From Bacillus sp. AFS055030 (GTDB lineage: Bacteria > Bacillota > Bacilli > Bacillales > Bacillaceae_G), in contig NZ_NUGT01000009.1 in the NCBI RefSeq assembly GCF_002574545.1, positions 9,798 through 73,797 of the forward strand: 64,000 nt of DNA, given 5' to 3'. The position numbers were made by a program, and so were the translations under genes. Under the pieces are notes generated by a model, which saw only the letters and a list, made by a program, of their open reading frames with translations, was not told the DNA's origin and ran no database searches. Shown here in pieces: positions 9,470 to 17,889 of this stretch. Positions within the stretch are counted from its first letter, which is position 1, and every line of letters starts with the position of its first letter.

Positions 9470-9505
9470 GAAAGAAAGAGGTACTATTACTTCGCTCTTT
9501 CTTTC
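9470..9505. repeat. 11-bp intraoperon inverted repeat between bcd and buk
   Basis: A perfect 11-bp stem (GAAAGAAAGAG / CTCTTTCTTTC) with a 14-nt loop, without a T run on the transcribed strand. It is the second hairpin inside the bkd transcript and a candidate mRNA stability or processing element. Confidence 0.65.
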
Positions 9506-9550
9506 CATCTAAAAAATAAAGGAATTTTAAGTTACATTTAAATTAGTCAA

Positions 9551-10645
9551 TTATCTTCTGCTTAAGATATTGTGACCATTTGATAAGAATTGGCTACGAG
9601 ATTTTGCCATTGTAGCGATACGCTCTTCAGCTAAACGGTCTGCAGCTAAATATGTTGGAATTCCGTCACGTTTTGAAATTTCGATAACTTTTGCAATGTT
9701 ATCATATAAACCTTCAACTTTTTTCATTGCACGGTCGTAGTTATATCCGTATAACTCATCTGCTACGTTGATTACTCCACCAGAGTTGATTACATAGTCA
9801 GGAGCATAAACGATTCCTAATTCATGGATTAAATCACCATGACGAGTTTCTTTTAATTGGTTATTTGCAGAACCCGCAATAACTTTCGCTTTTAATTGTG
9901 GGATCGTTTTATCATTAATTGTTGCACCAAGTGCACATGGTGCATAAATATCACATTCTACTCCATAAATATCATCTGGATCTACTGCTGTAGCACCAAA
10001 TGCTTCAACTGCACGTTGTACAGCTTCTTTATTGATATCTGTTACGATTAATTGAGCACCTTCTTCATGTAAGTACTCGCAAAGGCTGTAAGCAACATTA
10101 CCAACACCTTGAATCGCAATTTTTTTACCTTCTAAGCTATCAGTACCAAATGCTTCTTTTGCAGCAGCTTTCATACCACGGTATACACCAAATGCAGTAA
10201 CTGGAGATGGATTACCTGAAGAACCAAATGATGGTGAAATACCTGTTACATAGTCAGTTTCTTCGTGAATTAAATCCATATCTGCAACAGTAGTACCTAC
10301 GTCTTCAGCAGTAATATAACGACCATTTAAGCCTTGGATATAACGACCAAATGCACGGAACATTGCTTCGTTTTTATCTTTACGTGGATCACCGATGATT
10401 ACAGTTTTTCCTCCACCTAAGTTTAAGCCAGCAGCAGCATTTTTATAAGTCATACCTTTTGCTAAACGTAGAGCATCTTCAATTGCAGCTTCTTCTGTTT
10501 CGTAAGTCCACATTCTTGTTCCACCTAAAGCTGGACCTAATGTAGTATCGTGGATCGCAATGATTGCTTTTAATCCTGATGCTTTATCTTGGCAGAAAAC
10601 AACTTGCTCATAATCATAAGTTTCTAAGTATTTGAAGATTTCCAT
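9551..10645 (-). CDS. bcd: Leucine (branched-chain amino acid) dehydrogenase
   Basis: NAD-dependent oxidative deaminase turning Leu, Ile and Val into their 2-oxo acids, the entry step for the Bkd complex. Catalytic Lys80 in the glycine-rich [11 protein letters not shown] and substrate-binding Lys68 in GMTYKNA are present; the Rossmann motif is [11 protein letters not shown]. The 364 residues and near-uniform similarity to Bacillus leucine dehydrogenase make the call firm. Second gene of the operon, 30 nt after ptb. Confidence 0.97.
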   Translation of the reverse strand: MEIFKYLETYDYEQVVFCQDKASGLKAIIAIHDTTLGPALGGTRMWTYETEEAAIEDALRLAKGMTYKNAAAGLNLGGGKTVIIGDPRKDKNEAMFRAFGRYIQGLNGRYITAEDVGTTVADMDLIHEETDYVTGISPSFGSSGNPSPVTAFGVYRGMKAAAKEAFGTDSLEGKKIAIQGVGNVAYSLCEYLHEEGAQLIVTDINKEAVQRAVEAFGATAVDPDDIYGVECDIYAPCALGATINDKTIPQLKAKVIAGSANNQLKETRHGDLIHELGIVYAPDYVINSGGVINVADELYGYNYDRAMKKVEGLYDNIAKVIEISKRDGIPTYLAADRLAEERIATMAKSRSQFLSNGHNILSRR

Positions 10646-10675
10646 GTAATAACAGCTCCCTTAAAATGTGTAAGT

Positions 10676-11581
10676 TTAGTTTTTTGAATTACATATAGCT
10701 AATGCTAATGAATATAATTTTGTCATTGCAGAGTCAGAACGCGATGTTAAAACAATCGGTGCCTTTGCTCCAGCAATAAGTGCAGCCACTTCTGAGTTAG
10801 CCATAAAGACTAAAGATTTATATAAAATATTTCCAGTTTCTATTGTAGGTACTAATAATATATCAGCTTGCCCAGCAACTTCTCCAGTCAAGCCTTTATG
10901 TTTTGCTGCTTCAACAGAAATGGCATTATCAAGCGCTAATGGTCCATCAACAATACAATTTTTAATTTGTCCTCTTGTATTCATGACAGTTAGTGTTGCT
11001 GCATCTAGTGTTGCTTGCATTGCAGGGTTTACTACTTCAACAGCTGCCAGTACAGCAACTTTAGGGGTTTCTATTCCTATTTTCCTTGCAATATCAACAC
11101 TGTTTTCAATAATTTTCGCCTTTTGTTCTAAAGTAGGTGCGATGTTCATTGCAGCATCCGTTACGATAACTGCCTTGTCTCTACCTGGTACATCGAATAT
11201 TGCAACATGTGATAAAACACTTTTATCTCTTAAACCATATTCTTTATTCAATACTTCTTTTAGAAGAACTGACGATGGAAGATTACCTTTCATTACAATT
11301 GAAGCTTCACCAGAGCGAACAGCTACAACTGCATTTTTAGCAGCCTCTTTAACTGAATGAGAATGAACAATTTTTAGTCTTTCTGCAAATTGTTCGTTTT
11401 TTAATAAATCTTCATACATTTCATAGATGGCTTGCTCATTTCCGAAAAGTAAAAAGTTTGCTAAATCATTATCTAATGCAATTGAAACTGCTTCTTTTAC
11501 TTCGAAGTCCTCAGCAACAGCTACAGCAACAGTTTGCCTAGTATGATTTTTCGCACGTAACATTATATCTGTTAAATTCAT
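10676..11581 (-). CDS. ptb: Phosphate butyryltransferase
   Basis: PTA/PTB family enzyme exchanging CoA for phosphate on branched-chain acyl-CoAs. The 301-aa protein has the family segments SHVAIFDVPGRDKAVIVTDAAMNIAPTL and the C-terminal ADILLVPTIETGN(I/M)LYKSL. First gene of the bkd operon: the ATG at 11581 follows AAGGAAGGG and lies about 35 nt downstream of a clear -24/-12 promoter. Expression should therefore depend on SigL (sigma-54) and the activator BkdR encoded just upstream. Confidence 0.95.
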   Translation of the reverse strand: MNLTDIMLRAKNHTRQTVAVAVAEDFEVKEAVSIALDNDLANFLLFGNEQAIYEMYEDLLKNEQFAERLKIVHSHSVKEAAKNAVVAVRSGEASIVMKGNLPSSVLLKEVLNKEYGLRDKSVLSHVAIFDVPGRDKAVIVTDAAMNIAPTLEQKAKIIENSVDIARKIGIETPKVAVLAAVEVVNPAMQATLDAATLTVMNTRGQIKNCIVDGPLALDNAISVEAAKHKGLTGEVAGQADILLVPTIETGNILYKSLVFMANSEVAALIAGAKAPIVLTSRSDSAMTKLYSLALAICNSKN

Positions 11582-11616
11582 TGAAAGCCCTTCCTTTCAT
11601 CCCCCTGCACTATATA

Positions 11617-11634
11617 AAGCAATTAGCGTGCCAA
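11617..11634 (-). promoter_or_regulatory. Sigma-54 (SigL) -24/-12 promoter of the bkd operon
   Basis: On the minus strand TGGCAC (11633-11628), five bases, then TTGC (11622-11619) form a canonical sigma-54 promoter with correct GG-GC spacing. Known biology: the B. subtilis bkd operon is SigL-dependent and activated by BkdR, encoded directly upstream as here. Confidence 0.95.
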
Positions 11635-11651
11635 CTTTTCAAAAAGGATAA

Positions 11652-11670
11652 AACTATTTTAAAAATAGTT
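11652..11670. repeat. 19-bp palindrome close to the bkd -24 element
   Basis: AACTATTTT-A-AAAATAGTT, a perfect 9-bp inverted repeat about 20 bp upstream of the -24 box. It could be an operator or simply AT-rich symmetry. Confidence 0.4.
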
Positions 11671-11694
11671 GAAAAGCCTTACATTACCAACAAT

Positions 11695-11711
11695 CTAGTA
11701 CCAGGTACTAG
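11695..11711. promoter_or_regulatory. FapR-like 17-bp palindrome upstream of bkd
   Basis: CTAGTACC-A-GGTACTAG is a perfect palindrome centred about 70 bp upstream of the -24 element. It closely resembles the FapR operator consensus as I recall it (TTAGTACC..GGTACTAA). It is also in the right place for a BkdR enhancer. Which protein binds is not decided by sequence. Confidence 0.5.
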
Positions 11712-11778
11712 TAACACCAATAAATCTATTCTACAACAATATTTTGAAAAATGACAGTAATTGTATGCAAAAATATTC

Positions 11779-11804
11779 ATAGCACGCAAATTATTGCGTG
11801 CTAT
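11779..11804 (-). terminator. 11-bp inverted repeat at the end of bkdR (terminator or enhancer)
   Basis: ATAGCACGCAA-ATTA-TTGCGTGCTAT, a perfect 11-bp stem spanning the bkdR stop codon. The minus-strand T run after it is weak and interrupted. Its position about 150-170 bp upstream of the bkd promoter would also suit an activator-binding site. Confidence 0.6.
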
Positions 11805-13863
11805 TTTTTGCAGTGTGATATTTTTCCAATTTATAATACAAATTCCTTACTGATATCCCAAGCTCTTTTGCTGTCTTTGTTTTATTGCCATTATTTTTCA
11901 TTAATATTTTTTCAATAATTTCACCTTCATAATTTATAACCATTTCATCAAGGGAGCTTATTTCTTCAGTATGAACTTCATTTTGATGAATAGATTGTTC
12001 TTGCTTAACTTGTACAATCGCTGTTAAATGTTCAGGGTTGATTTGTTTTTCATTAAATTTCATAAAGATAACAGCTCTTCCTAGCACATTTTCCAATTCC
12101 CTAACATTACCTGGCCAATTGTAACTTTTCAATTTATTTAATGCTGATAATGAAATCCCCTCAACATTTCTACCATAGTCTTGATTAATTTTTGCTAACA
12201 ACCTCTCACTAATCGGCAAAATATCTTCAATTCGATCCTTTAGTGCAGGAATAATAATAGGAAGTTTATTTAATCGATAATACAGGTCTTCTCGAAACTT
12301 TCCTTCAATGATTGCTTCCTCTAGATGAACATTCGTCGCAGCAATCACTCGCACATTTATAGGAATAGCCTTTGTCCCACCAACACGTCTTATTTCTTTC
12401 TCTTGTAGGACTCTTAATAGTTTGGCTTGCATCGCAGGTGATAATTCTCCAATTTCATCTAAGAAAATACTACCATTATTAGCTTCCTCAAATAAACCTC
12501 TTTTCCCACCACGTTTTGCGCCAGAAAAAGCACCTTCTTCATAACCAAATAATTCACTTTCCAATAAAGATTCAGAAATCGCAGCACAATTCACTCGAAC
12601 AAATTTATTATATTTGCGATCGCTTTCATTATGAATCGCATGAGCAAACAATTCCTTACCAGTTCCTGATTCCCCACGTAGTAATACGGTAGCAGGAGTA
12701 CTCGCTGCTAATTTAGCCTGCATGATTGCTAAACTGATTCCTTCAGATTCACCAGCTATATCCTCGAATGAATATTTTGCCTCTAATGTCCTAATAATTT
12801 GACGAGCTCTATGTAGTTCATTCGTTAACTGAGAAATTTCTGAAACATCATGGATTACCCCTACACTACCCTTTAATTTACCGTCTACAATTACAGGCGC
12901 TACATTTACTAGTACATCACGATTTTGCTTTCCGACCTTCATTCGTACTCCACGAACTGCATGTTTTGTTTTTAACACTTTTAAATGAACACTTTCTCCT
13001 TCAGTAATATCAATCGTTGCATGTTTACCAATAACTTGTTCACTCGACAATCCAGTCAATCTTGTGTATGCCGGATTAATAATAATTCCATTACCTTTTT
13101 CATCTACAACTGAAATTGCTTCATCCGAACTTTGAATGACGGCCTCAAGCATGCTATGAACTTCTTTTAAATTCGTAACCTCTTCTGCCAAATCTAATAC
13201 CTCAGTATCATCTTTAAAAACAGAAATGGCACCTTCAAGTTCACCATCTTCTCGAAAGATTGGAATACGGGTTGTAAAAATCTTACTTCCATTAATTAAA
13301 ATATGCTCTTGATTAATTTCCTTCTTTTTCGTTTGAAGAACTCTAGGTAACTTGCTAGTCGGGACAACATCCAATATATACCTACCAATCGCAGCATCTT
13401 TATCAGTATTTAACATTCTTTCTGCAGAGCGATTAAATAAAAGAATTTTCCCCCATTTATCAACAACAATCATTCCATCGTGAGTGTTGTCCAAAATTAG
13501 TTCTTGTTGTCTTTTTTTATTATCGATTAAATGAAAAAGTGATTCTTTTTCTTGAACAAGATCAGATATCATTTTTGCAACTGAACCCGGGATCACTAAA
13601 GTATGTTTAGCTTTATACTCGTTTATTTCCTCGTATATCGTTTCATCTCCAGTAGTATTTATGACAACATCAATCTCTTCGTTTAAATTAGACTTCCAAT
13701 CCTTTAATATTGGAATATGTAAGTTTTTAGCTAATTCTAATCCTTTAGCTTCTTTTATCATATCTACTACTGCAACAACTTGAAATAAATCAGAATGTGA
13801 TAGTAGTTTTAATACTGCTGTACCTCCAGTTCCCATTCCAACGATCATTACGTTTTGTTTCAT
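11791..13863 (-). CDS. bkdR: Sigma-54-dependent activator BkdR
   Basis: A 690-aa enhancer-binding protein. N-terminal Rossmann-like segment ([13 protein letters not shown], residues 1-100), a short helical linker, two PAS domains (about 118-225 and 235-345), and a sigma-54 AAA+ domain with Walker A GESGTGKE (397-404), the sigma-54-contacting loop GAFSGA (444-449; usually GAFTGA) and Walker [10 protein letters not shown] (464-472). A C-terminal Fis-type helix-turn-helix ([20 protein letters not shown]) binds DNA. It should activate the adjacent bkd operon in response to branched-chain amino acids or their derivatives. ATG at 13863; divergent from the DUF2627 gene. Confidence 0.95.
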   Translation of the reverse strand: MKQNVMIVGMGTGGTAVLKLLSHSDLFQVVAVVDMIKEAKGLELAKNLHIPILKDWKSNLNEEIDVVINTTGDETIYEEINEYKAKHTLVIPGSVAKMISDLVQEKESLFHLIDNKKRQQELILDNTHDGMIVVDKWGKILLFNRSAERMLNTDKDAAIGRYILDVVPTSKLPRVLQTKKKEINQEHILINGSKIFTTRIPIFREDGELEGAISVFKDDTEVLDLAEEVTNLKEVHSMLEAVIQSSDEAISVVDEKGNGIIINPAYTRLTGLSSEQVIGKHATIDITEGESVHLKVLKTKHAVRGVRMKVGKQNRDVLVNVAPVIVDGKLKGSVGVIHDVSEISQLTNELHRARQIIRTLEAKYSFEDIAGESEGISLAIMQAKLAASTPATVLLRGESGTGKELFAHAIHNESDRKYNKFVRVNCAAISESLLESELFGYEEGAFSGAKRGGKRGLFEEANNGSIFLDEIGELSPAMQAKLLRVLQEKEIRRVGGTKAIPINVRVIAATNVHLEEAIIEGKFREDLYYRLNKLPIIIPALKDRIEDILPISERLLAKINQDYGRNVEGISLSALNKLKSYNWPGNVRELENVLGRAVIFMKFNEKQINPEHLTAIVQVKQEQSIHQNEVHTEEISSLDEMVINYEGEIIEKILMKNNGNKTKTAKELGISVRNLYYKLEKYHTAKNSTQ

Positions 13864-13959
13864 CTTAGTTCACCTACTAATTTCAACAAATTATTAAACA
13901 CATTAAACTATTATATATATAAAGTCATTCCTTCGTCTATTTCAAATGTTTTATAAGTC

Positions 13960-13988
13960 TTGACAACACTATCCTTGTATAAGATTAT
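13960..13988 (+). promoter_or_regulatory. Probable sigma-A promoter of the DUF2627 gene
   Basis: TTGACA (13960-13965), a 17-nt spacer and GATTAT (13983-13988), about 60 bp upstream of the DUF2627 start in the divergent intergenic region with bkdR. Confidence 0.55.
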
Positions 13989-14050
13989 GAAGAAAGAGAA
14001 TTACGTAATTATACAATTTATTGTTACTATTATCGGAGGAATTAATAAAC

Positions 14051-14299
14051 ATGAAAGAATCATTTACACGTATGTTAGCATTCGTTGTGATTGTTGTACC
14101 AATAGCTTTAGCAGTTCTCGGAATTAAATTACTTCGTGACACGGTATTTCTGATCCATTCTTTTGGCATTCCAAATCTCCCATTACAATTAGTAATCGGC
14201 CTTGTTTCATTAGGTGTTGGTTTCTATTTAGTCGGAAGCTTTGTATTATTTAGAGACCGTAAACGAAACAAGGTTCAAGGTAGATTTTTAAAAAGATAA
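14051..14299 (+). CDS. yqzF: DUF2627 small membrane protein (YqzF)
   Basis: An 82-aa protein with two hydrophobic segments (about 8-27 and 37-66) and a basic C-terminus FRDRKRNKVQGRF, matching DUF2627/YqzF. The syntenic place, divergent from bkdR, is the same as in B. subtilis. The frame is open from 14021, but CGGAGGA 10 nt before the ATG at 14051 marks the start. The function is unknown; it should sit in the cytoplasmic membrane. Confidence 0.85.
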   Translation: MKESFTRMLAFVVIVVPIALAVLGIKLLRDTVFLIHSFGIPNLPLQLVIGLVSLGVGFYLVGSFVLFRDRKRNKVQGRFLKR

Positions 14300-14350
14300 T
14301 TTTTACGCGTAATAACTTAACCTAAAACAAAAGAATATTGAACAAAACAA

Positions 14351-14376
14351 AAAAAGTGCTTAGATCAGCACTTTTT
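14351..14376. terminator. Bidirectional terminator between yqzF and the phosphodiesterase gene
   Basis: A 10-bp stem (AAAAAGTGCT / AGCACTTTTT) with a 6-nt loop, with A runs on the left and T runs on the right so that it can serve both converging genes. Confidence 0.88.
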
Positions 14377-15110
14377 TATTTACTAAGAAGTTGACTTCTC
14401 ACTTGAAAAGCAAGCTCAGGGTAGTCAGTTATAATCGCTGTACATTTGACGCTAATTAATCGTTTCATAACAGCTGGTTCATTAATTGTATACGGTCTTA
14501 CAGCAATCTTATGTTCCATTGTTTGTTCTATTTTTTCATCAGTAATAATGCGGTAATTAGGATGAATGCCATTTGCTTTATAATCTTCTGCAATGATCCA
14601 CGGTTCTTTACTTCTTCTATTATATAAAACTGCAGTTTCAATGTCTGGTGCCATTAAGTGAAATTTAAGCATACTTTTATGATTAAACGAAGATAAAACG
14701 ATTCTTTTTTCATATTCATATGAACGGATTAAATTAATTACTCGTTCTTCTAATCCATGGTATTCGATTTTATCATTTTTTAATTCAACATTAATACTAA
14801 AATTATTTCCTTTTGCCCAATCAAATACTTCTTTTAAGGTAGGAATCGTACATCCCTTGAATTGACGTTTAAATCGATAACTAGCATCAAACTGCTTTAA
14901 TTCAGCTAACGTATAATCTTTAACGAAGCCTTTACCGTTTGTAGTACGATTTATAGTTTCATCATGAATAACTACGATTTCACCATCTTTTGATAAGTGT
15001 ACATCTAACTCTATTCCATCTGCCCCTAAATCTTCACATGCCATAAAAGAAACCATCGTGTTTTCTGGGTACGTTCCTGCAGCACCTCTATGACCTATAA
15101 TTTCGACCAC
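14376..15110 (-). CDS. Glycerophosphodiester phosphodiesterase (YqiK-like)
   Basis: A 244-aa GDPD TIM-barrel protein: catalytic HRGAAGTYPENT (residues 7-18) with His7 and Arg8, metal ligands in DGIELDVHLSKDGEIVVIHDETINRTTNGKG, and EVFDWA and NVELK later. It hydrolyses glycerophosphodiesters to glycerol-3-phosphate and an alcohol. No signal peptide, so it is cytosolic like UgpQ. It corresponds in position to B. subtilis yqiK. It converges with yqzF and shares a terminator with it. Confidence 0.9.
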   Translation of the reverse strand: MVEIIGHRGAAGTYPENTMVSFMACEDLGADGIELDVHLSKDGEIVVIHDETINRTTNGKGFVKDYTLAELKQFDASYRFKRQFKGCTIPTLKEVFDWAKGNNFSINVELKNDKIEYHGLEERVINLIRSYEYEKRIVLSSFNHKSMLKFHLMAPDIETAVLYNRRSKEPWIIAEDYKANGIHPNYRIITDEKIEQTMEHKIAVRPYTINEPAVMKRLISVKCTAIITDYPELAFQVRSQLLSK

Positions 15111-15194
15111 TCAAATTCCCCCCACGTTGAGAAAATATGTACTTTCTTCTTTTTCTTATTGTATACTAATTTTACGAAACTAAGGAGGATTATT

Positions 15195-15362
15195 ATGCGA
15201 CCATTGCAAATTTCGCCTGAAACGGCAATTTTACTTTCTAAGAAATTAAACGTTCCTTTAGAACAAATTATGCATATGCCACAGCATATATTAATGAAAA
15301 AATTGATGGAATTGGATTTGTCTAAGAGCGAAGAAACGTCTAAGGATAACGAAACTAAATAG
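15195..15362 (+). CDS. yycC: YycC-like small protein, 55 aa
   Basis: A 55-residue soluble protein, RPLQISPETA...LNVPLEQIMHMPQHILMKKL, resembling the YycC family as I remember it; the tail is charged and variable. A strong AAGGAGG lies 7 nt before the ATG at 15195, so the longer upstream frame is not used. The function is unknown. It has its own terminator and precedes uppP on the same strand. Confidence 0.75.
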   Translation: MRPLQISPETAILLSKKLNVPLEQIMHMPQHILMKKLMELDLSKSEETSKDNETK

Positions 15363-15386
15363 TCAATTAGCGTCAATAAAGAATTT

Positions 15387-15414
15387 AGAAGTAGTTTTTC
15401 TACTTCTTTTTTTA
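15387..15414 (+). terminator. Terminator of the YycC-like gene
   Basis: An 8-bp stem (AGAAGTAG / CTACTTCT) with a 5-nt T loop followed by a run of seven T. Confidence 0.9.
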
Positions 15415-15579
15415 TTAATTCTAACTTTAAACTACATTTTTATGTAAAATTGTACAAATAAGTAACAATTATGAGCTAATTTTAATTTAAACTTCCTTTC
15501 ATATTAGGTAGTTTTCAAGTAAAATGGAATGTATTGCGTATATTTTATAAACGAAAAGTATTTATGGAGGTATTTTTAA

Positions 15580-16380
15580 ATGTTACCTGATTGGTTAATT
15601 GGTTTGATCATGGGAATGGTAGAAGGATTAACAGAATTTTTACCGGTTTCTTCTACTGGTCATATGATTTTAGTTGCTGATTTATTAAATTTCACAGGGG
15701 AGAAAGCAACTTTTTTTGAAGTAATTGTTCAACTTGGTTCAATCCTAGCAGTAGTTGTTGTTTTTTGGAAACGACTATGGTCAGTACTAGGAGTAAAATC
15801 AGATGGATATAGACAAACGAACCTCAACTTAATTCATATTATTATCGGTGCAATTCCAGCCGGGATTGTAGGGCTTATCTTCCATGATTTCATTAAAGAT
15901 GTTTTATTCTCACCTAAAACTGTTGTAATCGGATTAGTAGCTGGCGGTATTTTATTAATTGTAGCTGAAAAAGTCTCTAAACATCCTAAATCATCTGATT
16001 TAGATCATATCTCTTATAAACAAGCTTTTATTATTGGATGCTTCCAAATGTTAGCTCTTTGGCCAGGATTTTCACGATCAGGCTCTACGATAGCTGGTGG
16101 ATTATTGTTTGGTTTAGATCGAAAAACTTCTGCAGAATTTACCTTTATTTTAGCAGTACCTATGATGATCGCTGCAAGTGGATTAGATTTAATTAAAAAT
16201 ATCGATATTCTAAGTGCTTCAGATTTACCATTATTCGTAACTGGATTCATCACTGCATTCATAGTTGCATTACTTGCGATTGTTTCCTTCCTAAAACTAT
16301 TAGAGAAAGTAAAACTTACAGGGTTTGCAGTTTATCGTTTTATTGTAGCGATTGTTTTCACGATTGTATTTATATTCTAA
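15580..16380 (+). CDS. uppP: Undecaprenyl-diphosphate phosphatase
   Basis: BacA/UppP family, 266 aa with about eight membrane segments. Signature motifs: [18 protein letters not shown] (residues 13-30, catalytic Glu and Ser/His) and [15 protein letters not shown] (about 165-180, catalytic Arg). It dephosphorylates undecaprenyl pyrophosphate at the membrane so that the lipid carrier can be reused for peptidoglycan and teichoic acid synthesis; it can give bacitracin tolerance. A GGAGG SD precedes the ATG. Monocistronic, with a terminator directly after. Confidence 0.95.
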   Translation: MLPDWLIGLIMGMVEGLTEFLPVSSTGHMILVADLLNFTGEKATFFEVIVQLGSILAVVVVFWKRLWSVLGVKSDGYRQTNLNLIHIIIGAIPAGIVGLIFHDFIKDVLFSPKTVVIGLVAGGILLIVAEKVSKHPKSSDLDHISYKQAFIIGCFQMLALWPGFSRSGSTIAGGLLFGLDRKTSAEFTFILAVPMMIAASGLDLIKNIDILSASDLPLFVTGFITAFIVALLAIVSFLKLLEKVKLTGFAVYRFIVAIVFTIVFIF

Positions 16381-16385
16381 TTTAA

Positions 16386-16418
16386 GATAGGACAACCTTA
16401 TTGGTAGTCCTATTTTTT
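16386..16418 (+). terminator. Terminator of uppP
   Basis: ATAGGAC-A-ACC / GGT-A-GTCCTAT, an 11-position stem with one mismatch and a 5-nt loop, then eight or more T. Confidence 0.88.
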
Positions 16419-16470
16419 TTGTATAAACATTTCGTGATCCATTATAATCAATTTATTTTACAAATGGAAA

Positions 16471-16747
16471 AAGGCTATCCGTACATCGTATACGAATAGC
16501 CTTTATATTATATATGTTAGTAATTTAATTTTAAAATTGTTGTCTATTGGCGAAAGCCCTACCTCTCTTTCGCAATTCGGCTCCAGGGCCGTTCCATTAG
16601 GCAGCTTGTTTCACAACAATCTTCACTAACAGACACTACTACTAATTTACAAATAAGGTTGAAATAGCTGACGCGTCATGGAATACGTCCAATTTTCTTC
16701 CAAATTTCGTAGTAATAATATCGTTTTCTAAAATTTCCAGTGGCGCA
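16471..16747 (-). ncRNA. Candidate structured non-coding RNA, ~277 nt, unassigned
   Basis: An independent transcription unit without an ORF: a strong promoter at its upstream end and, at 16471-16504, a 12-position stem (AAGGCTAT-T-CGTA / TACG-G-ATAGCCTT) followed by T5 on the minus strand. Between them nested complementary segments are readable: 16516-16521 with 16625-16630, 16536-16543 with 16613-16620, and inside these two hairpins, 16550-16556 with 16567-16573 (7 bp, loop of 10) and 16578-16581 with 16588-16591. This gives a rod ending in a multi-hairpin head. It does not match 6S RNA, SRP RNA, tmRNA, RNase P or any riboswitch consensus I know. Lies between uppP and spo0A. Confidence 0.65.
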
Positions 16748-16753
16748 TTTTAT

Positions 16754-16782
16754 ATTATAGCATACCAAAAATTATTAAGCAA
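16754..16782 (-). promoter_or_regulatory. Sigma-A promoter of the candidate ncRNA
   Basis: On the minus strand TTGCTT (16782-16777), a 17-nt spacer and TATAAT (16759-16754), with an extended TG one base before the -10 box. The predicted start is near 16747. Confidence 0.72.
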
Positions 16783-16850
16783 ACTAATTTATTACGTGGC
16801 GACGCTTGTTTTAGACTATTTGATAATAACTTAATAAACGATTCAACACC

Positions 16851-16889
16851 AAAAGAAAACGTTGTCTATTGTAGACAACGTTTTCTTTT
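16851..16889 (-). terminator. Terminator of spo0A
   Basis: A perfect 18-bp stem (AAAAGAAAACGTTGTCTA and its complement) with a 3-nt loop, starting about 130 nt after the spo0A stop. A/T-rich stem ends make it effective in both directions. Confidence 0.85.
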
Positions 16890-17019
16890 AACAAATAATA
16901 TAATTGCTAATGCGAAAAAGTACCGAAGATCTCATAAGAAGTTATTCGCTAAGAGAAATGTCTGTGGAATCACTATCAGAAGTTAATCGGAATTGAATTT
17001 TTCATATACTAAAAATAAA

Positions 17020-17808
17020 TTAAGAAGCTTTATGTTCTAAACGTAATTTATCAGCTACCATTGCAATAAATTCTGAATTTGTTGGTTTTGCCTTTGACAT
17101 TGAAATTGTGTAACCGAATAATGTAGAAATACTATCAATATTTCCACGACTCCACGCTACTTCAATCGCATGACGAATTGCACGTTCAACTCGACTAGCT
17201 GTTGTATTAAACTTTTTAGCGATATCTGGATATAAGACTTTTGTAATAGAACCTAGAAGCTCAATATCATTGTATACCATCGAAATCGCTTCACGTAAGT
17301 ACATATATCCTTTAATATGTGCAGGTACCCCAATTTCATGGATGATACTTGTGATACTAGCATCTAAGTTACGTGGCTTGCTTTCGTAATTTGAAACTAA
17401 AGAAGGTGAATTACGTTTAGTTACTGCACTACCCTTCCCAACTACTTGACGGATATTGCTAATTAAATGCTCCATATCAAATGGTTTTAAGATAAAATAT
17501 GATGCACCAAGGTCAACAGCTTTTTTAGTCACATCTTCTTGGCCAAATGCAGTTAGCATAATAACATTTGGAATTTTTTCAACTAAACCAGCGCGTAATC
17601 GATCTAAAACAGCTAAACCATCTAAATGAGGCATAATAATATCTAAGACTAGTACATCTGGCTTTTTATCCTTCACTAGAGGTAAGCAGTCTTGTCCATT
17701 AAACGCAACACCAACCACTTCCATATCTGTCTGTGCGTTAATGTAGTTTTCTAACATAATAACAAGTTCTTTATTATCATCAACTAATAATACTTTAATT
17801 TTCTCCAC
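17020..17808 (-). CDS. spo0A: Sporulation master regulator Spo0A
   Basis: Response regulator that, when phosphorylated by the phosphorelay, switches cells into sporulation. Receiver domain residues 1-125 with acidic pocket Asp10/Asp11, phospho-acceptor Asp56 in [13 protein letters not shown], and Lys in ILKPFD. A variable linker (about 126-150) precedes the highly conserved DNA-binding domain with recognition region [25 protein letters not shown]. 262 aa, ending in HKAS as in B. subtilis. The start is a GTG at 17808 behind GGAGG, the same unusual start codon as in B. subtilis. Promoter and 0A boxes lie just upstream. Confidence 0.98.
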   Translation of the reverse strand: MEKIKVLLVDDNKELVIMLENYINAQTDMEVVGVAFNGQDCLPLVKDKKPDVLVLDIIMPHLDGLAVLDRLRAGLVEKIPNVIMLTAFGQEDVTKKAVDLGASYFILKPFDMEHLISNIRQVVGKGSAVTKRNSPSLVSNYESKPRNLDASITSIIHEIGVPAHIKGYMYLREAISMVYNDIELLGSITKVLYPDIAKKFNTTASRVERAIRHAIEVAWSRGNIDSISTLFGYTISMSKAKPTNSEFIAMVADKLRLEHKAS

Positions 17809-17862
17809 GCCCGTTCCTCCCTACATCCTCTATAGTGAATTTACATTACTTATTACCGATAA

Positions 17863-17889
17863 TTTCGACAATAAAAATTTATTTCCTGT
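17863..17889 (-). promoter_or_regulatory. Sigma-H promoter and 0A box upstream of spo0A
   Basis: On the minus strand ACAGGAAAT (17889-17881), an 11-nt spacer, then GTCGAAA (17869-17863) fit the sigma-H consensus RNAGGAWWW-N11-12-RNNGAAT with one mismatch. A perfect 0A box TGTCGAA (17870-17864) overlaps the -10. Two one-mismatch 0A boxes occur further upstream (17952-17958 and 17975-17981). The arrangement implies sigma-H control with Spo0A autoregulation. Confidence 0.65.

Noticed and set aside
10920-11360. 146-aa plus-strand frame antisense to ptb
   Set aside because: Low-complexity Ala/Thr/Ser composition mirrors the codon use of ptb on the other strand; no start signal.
16560-16600. 12-codon ORF (MERPWSRIAKER) within the ncRNA
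   Set aside because: No Shine-Dalgarno and embedded in hairpins; more likely incidental.
16669-16678. TGACGCGTCA palindrome taken alone as an operator
   Set aside because: It lies within the predicted ncRNA transcript and may be part of its folding; a 10-bp symmetry is not strong enough alone.
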